A stretch of 55,801 bases of DNA from JAEUNX01 sp034004685 (GTDB lineage: Bacteria > Pseudomonadota > Gammaproteobacteria > Burkholderiales > Rhodocyclaceae): positions 1 through 55,801 of the forward strand of contig JAVEWG010000025.1 in NCBI GenBank assembly GCA_034004685.1, written 5' to 3'. Below the pieces are notes generated by a model. It did no database searches, was not told the origin of the DNA, and saw only the letters and a program-made list of their open reading frames with translations. Positions 49,051-55,801 of this stretch are shown piece by piece. Position numbers and translations under genes: made by a program. Position 1 is the stretch's first letter; the number at the start of each line of letters is the position of its first letter.

Positions 49051-50520
49051 TCACGCCCCCAGGCCGGCGCCGGCCAGGATCAGGCCCGCCTCGTCCGCCG
49101 CCAGGCGATGGGGCGAATCGGCGGCGGCTTCCCGCAGACTGCGGTGGACCAGATAGGGCCGGTTGGGCAGGTGGAGATCTTCCGGCACCCGCTGGCCATT
49201 GGCCACGTAGAAAATTTCCAGCCGGCGGCGCACGGCGGCATCCACCACCGGGGCCAGGGAGGCGGCTTCATCCACCTTGGTGAAGATGCAGCCCGCCAGA
49301 TCCGGCCCGTCATAGGCCCGGATCACGTCGTCCAGGGTGTCGCCACGGCAGGTGGCGTTGAGGAGCAGCAGGCGGCGCACCCCCCCCGCCCCCATCAGCA
49401 TGGCGGCCTGCTCCGCCACCAGCTTGTCCCGCTGACTCATGCCCACCGTGTCGATAAGCACCATGTGTTTGCCCTTGAGTTCCGCCAGGGTCTGACGCAG
49501 GTCGGCGGCATCCCGCACGGTGAATACCGGCACGCCCAGGATGCGACCATAGATCTTGAGCTGTTCGTGGGCGCCGATCCGGTAGCCGTCGGTGGTGATC
49601 AGGGCCAGCTTTTCGGCTCCGTGGCGCACCACGCAGCGGGCCGCCAGCTTGGCGGTGGTGGTGGTCTTGCCCACCCCGGTGGGTCCCACCAGGGCATACA
49701 CCCCACCCCGGTCGATGATGTCGGCGTCGGTGGCGCGGGCCGGCAGGCGCCGGTTGAGGGCGTTCTTGACGGCGGTGCGGGCATCGGCGGGGGGGGCTTC
49801 CTCGGGGATTTCCGCGGCCAGTTCCCGGGCCAGGGTGGCGGAGAAGCCGGCCTCCAGCATTTCCCCCAGCACCTGGGCCTGGGTGGGCGCCTGGCGACGG
49901 GTTTCACCCCAGGCAAAGCCGGCGAGCTGGCGCTCCAGGAGGCCCCGGATGCCTACCAGTTCCGCCATCAACTGACTGTTGGCCGCCTCCAGGGCTTCCA
50001 TCCGGGCCTCTCCCGGGCCAGCCGTGGGGGCGGGGGCCGGGACGGCCTCGACGACCAGCGGCTGACGAGATTCGGCGGCCCCCATCGACGCCTGGGCGGG
50101 CTGGACCTCGGGCCGGCGGGTGGCGGGAAGGGGCGCATAGGGGGAACCCCCGGTGCGGGAGCGGGGCAGTTCGACCCGCGGGGGGTCGAAGGGCCGGATG
50201 GTGGCCGGGGCCGCAGGCGCCCCGGGAACGGGGCGCCGGGCGGCGGCCGACAGGCTGACCCGGAAATCGTCCGCCTCGTCGCCAAAGGAATGCTCTTCGG
50301 GCAGGACCTCCCGAACCCGGGGGGGAATGGCGGCCGGGGCCGCGGGAGCGGGCCGGGCCGGCGCCTGCAAGGCCGCCACCCCGTCAGCGGGCAGGGCCAG
50401 GATTTCAACCCCCCCCTCCACCGCCCGGTTGGACAGGACGATGGCATCGGCGCCCAGTTCCTCCTTCAAGGCCCGCAGGGCTTCCCGAGCGGTCTTGGCG
50501 AAGTAGCGCTTGACGTTCAT
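49051..50520 (-). CDS. flhF: Signal-recognition-type GTPase FlhF
   Basis: FlhF places the flagellum at the pole. The 489-residue product has the basic N-terminal helix (MNVKRYFAKTAREALRALKEELGADAIVLSNRAVEGGVEILAL), an Ala/Pro-rich low-complexity middle (about 50-170), the helical N domain and the SRP GTPase domain. The G domain has GVYALVGPTGVGKTTTTAKLAARCV (P-loop), ITTDGYRIGAHEQLKIYG, VLIDTVGMSQRD (G3), and FTKVDEAASLAPVVD (G4). It is the first gene of the minus-strand run flhF-flhG-fliA-motC-motD. flhA, usually next upstream, is absent; a kinase gene sits there. Confidence 0.95.
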   Translation of the reverse strand: MNVKRYFAKTAREALRALKEELGADAIVLSNRAVEGGVEILALPADGVAALQAPARPAPAAPAAIPPRVREVLPEEHSFGDEADDFRVSLSAAARRPVPGAPAAPATIRPFDPPRVELPRSRTGGSPYAPLPATRRPEVQPAQASMGAAESRQPLVVEAVPAPAPTAGPGEARMEALEAANSQLMAELVGIRGLLERQLAGFAWGETRRQAPTQAQVLGEMLEAGFSATLARELAAEIPEEAPPADARTAVKNALNRRLPARATDADIIDRGGVYALVGPTGVGKTTTTAKLAARCVVRHGAEKLALITTDGYRIGAHEQLKIYGRILGVPVFTVRDAADLRQTLAELKGKHMVLIDTVGMSQRDKLVAEQAAMLMGAGGVRRLLLLNATCRGDTLDDVIRAYDGPDLAGCIFTKVDEAASLAPVVDAAVRRRLEIFYVANGQRVPEDLHLPNRPYLVHRSLREAAADSPHRLAADEAGLILAGAGLGA

Positions 50521-50619
50521 GGTTCAATCTCCCCCTGGCAATCGGCATAAGCTCCGATGGGGTCGATTATCCCTGGCGGCATCAGGGGCCATTGCCGGGA
50601 AAGGGGGCGATTCCCCGCT

Positions 50620-53600
50620 CTATTCCCTCGATTCCGGGCGCCGGCACGCCAGGTCCGCCAGGCCCTGGCGCACCGCCACCAGGGCCTGGAGGGCCCCCGG
50701 GAAATCGTACACCGCCACCCGCTGCCCCATGACCCGGGCTGGCTCCCCCACCGCCGCCTCAAGGGCCCGGCCGATGGCCGGGAAGGCGTTGCACACCTGG
50801 ATGTCGTCGATGGCCAGGAGCGCCTCGATCCGCGCCAGGGCCTGGGACAGACCCGCCGGATCCGGCCCGGCGGCGGAACCCGCCAGGGCGTAGGCGGGCG
50901 CGGGCGCCATCAGGGCCGACAGGGTCAGGAAGACATCCTCGGCGGCCCTAATGTGGGGTGCCAGATCGTCCCCGCTGCGGCCTTCCACTACCCCCTGCTC
51001 CACCACCGCCGCAGCCTCCTGGAGGGCCTGGAAGCCCAGGGTGCCGGCGACCCCCTTGAGGGAATGGGCCACCCGCCGGGCCTCCTGCACCTGACAACTG
51101 CCCAGGAGCTGCCGGATAGTCGCCAGGTCGCCAGAGCGTTCCCGGACCATGCGCCCCAGGTAATGGAGATAGCGATCATGGCGCCCGTTCATGCAACGCA
51201 AGCCGTACTCCACATCCAGGCCCGGGCAGCCCCGCAGGGCATCCACGGCGGCCTCATCCGCCGGGCCGTCCCCTTCCGGCCCCGGGGGCGCGGCCTTCCC
51301 GCCCAAGGGCGAGGCAACCCGCCCCGCCGCCGGCAGCCACTTCTCCAGGATCTGCTGAAACAGGGCCGGCTCCACCGGCTTGGCCAGGTGATCGTTCATA
51401 CCGGCCGCCAGACAACGCCGGCGGTCTTCCATGAAGGCATTGGCCGTCATGGCGATGATGGGGATCCTGGCCCCCCCGGGCAGGGCCCGGATCTGCCGGG
51501 TCGCTTCCAGCCCATCCATCACCGGCATCTGCATGTCCATCAGGATCAGATCCCAGGCCTCGGCCTTGAAGCGGGCCAGGGCCTCGGCACCATCGCCGGC
51601 CACCCCGGCGACCAGGCCCCGGTCATACAGGAGCGCCAGGGCCACCTCCTGATTGATGGAGTTGTCCTCCACCGATAGGACGCGGGCGCCCCTCAGGTCC
51701 GCCTGGACGCCGGGAGTGGCCGCCGCCGGGGGGGCGGGCCAGACCCGGGCATCCCGGCCGGCCTTCAAGCGCACCGTGCACCAGAAGATACTTCCCTCTC
51801 CGGGGGTGGAGTGCAGCCCCACCTCGCCGCCCATCATTTCCACCAGCTTGCGGCTGATGACCAGGCCCAGCCCGGTCCCGCCGTAGCGGCGGGTGGTGGA
51901 GCTGTCGGCCTGCTCGAAGGCGGCGAACAGGCGGCCCTGCTGCTCCGGGGTCAAGCCGATCCCCGTGTCCCGCACCTCGAAGCGGGCCAGCAGGCCGGCT
52001 TCATCCTCCCGCTCCACCCAACCCCGCACCAGGATGCCGCCCCGCTCGGTAAACTTCACCGCGTTGGACAGATAGTTGAGCAAGACTTGCTGGAGCCGCA
52101 GGGGGTCGCCCCGCAGGCCCCCCGCCAGGGCAGGATCCATCTGGAAGGCAAGGGTCAGGCCCTTGCCCTGGGCCCGCTCCATCACCATGCTTTCCAGGCG
52201 ATTGACGATGGCGGCCATCTGAAAATCGGTTTCCTCGATCTTGAGATGGCCGGACTCGATCTTGGAGAAATCCAGGATATCGTTGATCACCCCCAGCAAA
52301 TGCTGGGCCGAATCGGCCACCTTGGCCAGCTGGTCCCGCTGACGCAGATCGGAAGCCCCCCGCTCCAGCAGATGGGTCAGGCCGATGATGGCATTGAGGG
52401 GGGTGCGGATTTCGTGGCTCATGTTGGCCACGAAGGCGCTCTTGGCGCGGCTGGCGGCCTCCGCATCGGCCTTGGCCGCCGCCAGGGCCAGCTCGCTGCG
52501 CCGGCGCTGGATGATGCGCCACAGATCTTCCCCCACCAGCTGGAGCTCCCGGGCATCGGAATCGGTATAGGGGGCCTCCTTGTTGGCCACCGTCAGCAGC
52601 ACCCGCACCCGCCCATCCTCCACTACCGGGATGCCCAGGTGACTGTTCAAGGCCAGCATCCCGCCGGGGGAGCGGTTCAAGGCCACCCGCCCCGCCAGCC
52701 CGTTGCTGATGACCGGCTGCCACAGCCGCAGGGCATCCACGCCAAAGCTCGCTTCGGCCACGGCGTAGCTGCCTTCCAGCAGCTGGGAGTCCGGCTCGGA
52801 AGGCTTGCCGGACCAGGCGTGGAAACGGGCGTCCTTCTCATCCTCGTCAATCAGGTGCACGGCTCCCAGGGGGCTTTCCAGCAGATCCATGGCGACCTCC
52901 AGCCCCGCCGTGATGACGGCCTGCTCATCCAGGACGGCAGCGCGCTGGCTCAGGTCGAACATGGCGGTCAGGCGCCGGTCCGAGACCCGCAAGCGCTGGT
53001 TGGCCTGGGCCAGATCGGCGGTGCGCTGGGCCACCAGCGCCTCCAGATGATGGCGATGGGCGTCCAGCTCCAGTTCCTGCAGCTTGCCCTCGGTGATGTC
53101 CTGGCAAATGCCCACCAACTGGATCGGTTCGCCCGCCCCGTCCCGGATGACCTCCCCCTTCTCCCGCACCCAGCGCAGTTGCCCCCCAACCAGCAGGCGG
53201 AGTTCCAGATCGGATGCCTGGCCGGCGAAGGCGTCGTTCCAGGCCTGCAGCAGACTGGCCCGATCATCCGGATGGACCAGGGCCAGGTAGTCCTCCAGAT
53301 CCACCTCGGCCTTGGGAGGCAGACCGCAGATGCGGAACACCTCGTCGGACCACTCCAGGCGGGAAGACCCCAGATCCAGGGTCCAGCTCCCCAGCCGGGC
53401 CACCTTCTGGGCCTGCTGCAGCACCCATTCGTTGCGCCGCAGCCGTTCCTCGCCACGCCGCGCCTCGGTCACATCCCGGCCGATGGTGGCCATGTACTCC
53501 CGCCCCTGCAGCACCACCAGGGCTCCGGAGACCACCACGTCGCGGATTTCCCCGTCCTTGCAGCGATGCTGGGTTTCCACCAGCAGCCGGCCGCTCCGGC

Positions 53601-54624
53601 GCAACTGGGCCACCGCGGCATCCCGGCGGATCTCGGAAGGATCGATGTTGAGCACAGATGGGTTGAGCCGGGCGAACTCCTCCCGGGTATAGCCCAGGCT
53701 TTCGTGGGCCGCCCGGTTGAACTCCACGAAGCGCCACAGGGCCACATCTATCAAGGCGATGGTGTCATGGGCCTGGCTGACGATGGCCCGAAAGATCTCC
53801 TCCCGGAACTGCAGCGCCTCCTGGGCCCGCTTTTCCTCGGTGATGTCGGTCCAGATGGCGGCCAGATACTCGGCGCCCCGCAAATCCAGGGCGCGCACGC
53901 TGACCCGCACGTTGCGCAGGCTGCCATCCTTGTGGCGGTGCACGGTTTCGCCCACCGCGCTGCCCATCTCCCAGGCCATGGAGAGGGCCCCGAGGAGGGC
54001 CGGGCCCTGGCGGCGCATATCCACCTCGCTCAGGTTCAGGGCGGCGAACTCTTCCCGGGTATAGCCCAGGTGTTCGTGGGCCGCCGCGTTGAATTCCACC
54101 AGGCACCCGGTGCGGGCATCGATCACCACGATGGCGTCGGCCGCCTGTTCCACGATGGCGCGGAAGATCGCCTCCCGTTCGGCCAGGGCCTCCTGGGCCT
54201 GGCGGGTGTCGGTCACATCCACCAGGGAGCCCACGCTCAGGCGGGGGGCGCCCTGGGAGTCGCGGCTGATGAGCCGGCCGCGTAACCGCATCCAGCGCCA
54301 CGCCTGGCCCGGCCCCTTGACCCGGATCACCGCCTCCCAGGTTTCCAGGCCCTTGCTGAGGGCCCTCAGGGCATCCCGATCCTCCGGGTGGATCAGGCTC
54401 AGCCCCCAGTTGGACGCCCAGGAACCCTTCTCCTCCCCGATGCTCAGGAGTCGCGCCAGGGCGATGCTCACGATCACCCGTTGGGTAGCGTGGTCGTATT
54501 CCCACACCCCCACTTCGGCCGCATCCAGGATCAATTCCAGGCGGGCATCGGAGAGGGTGCCCCGCGCCCGGGTGTCCGCCTCGGCGGACGGTTCCTGCGC
54601 CAGGGCGCGTTCCCCGGTGCTCAT
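50620..54624 (-). CDS. Hybrid sensor histidine kinase with PAS, GAF, REC and Hpt domains
   Basis: The 1334-residue cytoplasmic kinase carries a phosphorelay in one chain. Four PAS/PAC units (about 28-480, the second and third with near-identical FRAIVxQAxDxIxxID openings and GYTREEFAxLN) are followed by a coiled coil, a GAF domain (about 560-700), HisKA with H737 in NMSHEIRTPLNAIIGL, an ATPase domain (NYLSNAVKFTERGG, DTGIGL, GGTGLGLVISRKLVEMMGG), a receiver with D1030, and an Hpt domain with H1187 in AHSLKGVAGTLG. No membrane segment is visible. It overlaps the HD-GYP gene by four bases (ATGA), so they form one operon and likely one pathway. Confidence 0.93.
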   Translation of the reverse strand: MSTGERALAQEPSAEADTRARGTLSDARLELILDAAEVGVWEYDHATQRVIVSIALARLLSIGEEKGSWASNWGLSLIHPEDRDALRALSKGLETWEAVIRVKGPGQAWRWMRLRGRLISRDSQGAPRLSVGSLVDVTDTRQAQEALAEREAIFRAIVEQAADAIVVIDARTGCLVEFNAAAHEHLGYTREEFAALNLSEVDMRRQGPALLGALSMAWEMGSAVGETVHRHKDGSLRNVRVSVRALDLRGAEYLAAIWTDITEEKRAQEALQFREEIFRAIVSQAHDTIALIDVALWRFVEFNRAAHESLGYTREEFARLNPSVLNIDPSEIRRDAAVAQLRRSGRLLVETQHRCKDGEIRDVVVSGALVVLQGREYMATIGRDVTEARRGEERLRRNEWVLQQAQKVARLGSWTLDLGSSRLEWSDEVFRICGLPPKAEVDLEDYLALVHPDDRASLLQAWNDAFAGQASDLELRLLVGGQLRWVREKGEVIRDGAGEPIQLVGICQDITEGKLQELELDAHRHHLEALVAQRTADLAQANQRLRVSDRRLTAMFDLSQRAAVLDEQAVITAGLEVAMDLLESPLGAVHLIDEDEKDARFHAWSGKPSEPDSQLLEGSYAVAEASFGVDALRLWQPVISNGLAGRVALNRSPGGMLALNSHLGIPVVEDGRVRVLLTVANKEAPYTDSDARELQLVGEDLWRIIQRRRSELALAAAKADAEAASRAKSAFVANMSHEIRTPLNAIIGLTHLLERGASDLRQRDQLAKVADSAQHLLGVINDILDFSKIESGHLKIEETDFQMAAIVNRLESMVMERAQGKGLTLAFQMDPALAGGLRGDPLRLQQVLLNYLSNAVKFTERGGILVRGWVEREDEAGLLARFEVRDTGIGLTPEQQGRLFAAFEQADSSTTRRYGGTGLGLVISRKLVEMMGGEVGLHSTPGEGSIFWCTVRLKAGRDARVWPAPPAAATPGVQADLRGARVLSVEDNSINQEVALALLYDRGLVAGVAGDGAEALARFKAEAWDLILMDMQMPVMDGLEATRQIRALPGGARIPIIAMTANAFMEDRRRCLAAGMNDHLAKPVEPALFQQILEKWLPAAGRVASPLGGKAAPPGPEGDGPADEAAVDALRGCPGLDVEYGLRCMNGRHDRYLHYLGRMVRERSGDLATIRQLLGSCQVQEARRVAHSLKGVAGTLGFQALQEAAAVVEQGVVEGRSGDDLAPHIRAAEDVFLTLSALMAPAPAYALAGSAAGPDPAGLSQALARIEALLAIDDIQVCNAFPAIGRALEAAVGEPARVMGQRVAVYDFPGALQALVAVRQGLADLACRRPESRE

Positions 54625-55801
54625 GGTGAGGCCTGCTCGCGGGCGCCGTCCTCGTCCGCGAAGCAGCGGGCGATCTCCCGGAACTTGTCCCCCAGGGCCA
54701 GGAAGGCATCCACCACCGTGGGGTCGAAGCGGCTGCCCCGGCCGGCCTGGATGATGGCGGCCGCCTCGGCGTCACTCATGGGTTCCTTATAGACCCGACG
54801 GGAGATCAGGGCGTCATACACATCGGCCACGGTCATCAGGCGGGCCGCCAGGGGAATGGCCTCCCCCGCCAGCCCATCGGGGTATCCCGAACCATCCCAG
54901 CATTCGTGGTGGTGGCGGGCGATGTCCCGGGCGGCCCCGAAAAAGGCCAGGGGCGAACGGTCGTCCCGCACCAGGGCCGCCCGCAGCTCGCCCCCTCCCA
55001 GGCCGTAGCGCGCCGCCAGCTCCGCCGCCTCGGGGCCGGAAAGGATCCCGCTCATCACCTTGTCGATGGCCTCCCCGCCAATGGCAGCATGGCCCTTCAT
55101 GATCTCGAACTCGTCCGCCGTCAGCCGGCCGGGTTTGAGGAGGATGGCGTCGGGAATGCCCACCTTGCCGATGTCGTGGAGGGGCGCGGCCTTGGCGACG
55201 ATATCGATGCGGGCCGGGGTAAGCTGGCCCGCCCAGGGCGCCACGCCGGCAAGGTGCTGGGCCAGGGCCCGCACGTAGGCCTGGGTCCGGCTGATGTGGT
55301 TGCCCGTTTCCAGATCCCGGGCTTCCGCCAAGCTAGCCAGAGCCCGGATGGCGGCCTCCTGGATGATCAGGTTGTCCCGCATCCGGCGAGCCACCTCCGT
55401 CTCCAGGAAGGCATTGTGATCCCGCAGGATGTCACGGGCGTGCTTGAGTTCCAGCTGGGCCTGCACCCGGGCCAGCACGATGGCCGGCTGGATGGGCTTG
55501 GTGATGTAATCCACCGCCCCTTCCCGCAGCCCCTGCTCCTCCTCCCGCTGGCCGTCCAGGGCGGTGACGAAGATCACCGGAATGTCCCGGGTCTGGGGAT
55601 CCGCCCGTAAGCGGGCCAGCACGCCGTGGCCGTCCAGGTCCGGCATCATGATGTCCAGCAGGATCAGGTCTGGACGAGGCGGACTGGCGGCCACCTGCAA
55701 GGCCCGGATCCCTGAGTTGGCCACCCGCACCCGGTACTGGGGGCTCAGCAGGCCCCCGAGCACGTGCAGGTTTTCCGGCATGTCGTCCACCACCAGGATG
55801 G
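54621..55801 (-). CDS. Response regulator with HD-GYP c-di-GMP phosphodiesterase domain (5' end cut)
   Basis: The gene runs off the window; upstream codons read I-L-V-V-D-D-M, a receiver beginning, so only a few residues are missing. The receiver has DLILLDIMMPDLDG (phospho-Asp), FVTALDG and DYITKPIQPAI. A linking helix leads to the HD-GYP domain with AKAAPLHDIGKVGIPDAIL (HD pair), EIMKGHAAIG and HHHECWDGSGYPDGLAGEAIPLAARLMTVADVYDAL. All signature residues for c-di-GMP hydrolysis are present, as in RpfG. A segment rich in Gly/Ala between the HIG-like helix and HHECW is longer than usual. It should be phosphorylated by the downstream hybrid kinase. Confidence 0.93.
   Translation of the reverse strand, partial: ILVVDDMPENLHVLGGLLSPQYRVRVANSGIRALQVAASPPRPDLILLDIMMPDLDGHGVLARLRADPQTRDIPVIFVTALDGQREEEQGLREGAVDYITKPIQPAIVLARVQAQLELKHARDILRDHNAFLETEVARRMRDNLIIQEAAIRALASLAEARDLETGNHISRTQAYVRALAQHLAGVAPWAGQLTPARIDIVAKAAPLHDIGKVGIPDAILLKPGRLTADEFEIMKGHAAIGGEAIDKVMSGILSGPEAAELAARYGLGGGELRAALVRDDRSPLAFFGAARDIARHHHECWDGSGYPDGLAGEAIPLAARLMTVADVYDALISRRVYKEPMSDAEAAAIIQAGRGSRFDPTVVDAFLALGDKFREIARCFADEDGAREQASP

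Noticed and set aside
51811..54285. 824-codon plus-strand frame opposite the hybrid kinase
   Set aside because: Low-complexity His/Gly/Gln/Leu composition typical of an antisense shadow; the minus-strand kinase is complete.
1..55801. tRNA, rRNA, CRISPR array, prophage or integrase
   Set aside because: None seen: no tRNA-like cloverleaf, no regularly spaced identical repeats with unique spacers, no integrase or transposase coding sequence.

Overview
The window looks like a chromosomal segment of a high-GC betaproteobacterium, most likely of the Rhodocyclales type. The clues are the protein families, the sigma-54/FlrBC flagellar hierarchy, MotC/MotD stator genes next to fliA, and dispersed intergenic palindromes. 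This placement is an inference from gene content; no marker gene such as 16S rRNA is present.

Flagellar block 1 (1-14057): fliE (cut by the window edge) and the FlrB/FlrC two-component system are on the minus strand. Diverging from them, fliF, fliG, fliH, fliI, fliJ, fliK, fliL, fliM, fliN, fliO, fliP, fliQ and fliR run on the plus strand. They encode the MS ring, C ring, ATPase complex, hook-length ruler and export gate. fliG is broken by a 100-N assembly gap. A sigma-54 promoter restarts transcription at fliK, and a terminator follows fliK.

A MoxR-like ATPase and a CoxE-like VWA protein follow (14122-16489). Flagellar block 2 (16529-29380) is a minus-strand run from flgB to flgL, ending in a small lipoprotein gene, with flgA-flgM-flgN diverging on the plus strand. 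It has sigma-54 promoters before flgB and flgK, and sigma-28 promoters before flgA and flgM. The flgA and flgB promoters face each other.

A housekeeping stretch (29467-45243) is bracketed by parE and parC. It holds a TPR-like protein, DAHP synthase, msrPQ with mog (a molybdoenzyme and a cofactor step), darP, pmbA, an orphan TakP-like TRAP binding protein, an RTX M10 metalloprotease and an Hsp20 gene with a heat-shock-type promoter. The most striking element is a cyclic di-GMP-I (GEMM-I) riboswitch in the leader of the protease gene.

Flagellar block 3 (45428-50520, minus strand) is flhF, flhG, fliA, motC, motD: polar number and placement control, sigma-28 and a second stator pair. FlhG has lost its P-loop lysines. 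FliA has an N-terminal extension and a C-terminal AT-hook-like tail. The window ends with a large PAS/GAF hybrid kinase and a REC-HD-GYP cyclic di-GMP phosphodiesterase (edge-truncated). The window therefore combines flagellar assembly genes with a likely c-di-GMP-degrading enzyme and a c-di-GMP-sensing RNA on a secreted protease, which suggests a motile/sessile switch. flhA, flhB, fliC, fliD, fliS, flrA/fleQ and motAB are not in the window. No intergenic stretch exceeds 300 bases; the larger ones are described as repeats or regulatory sites.
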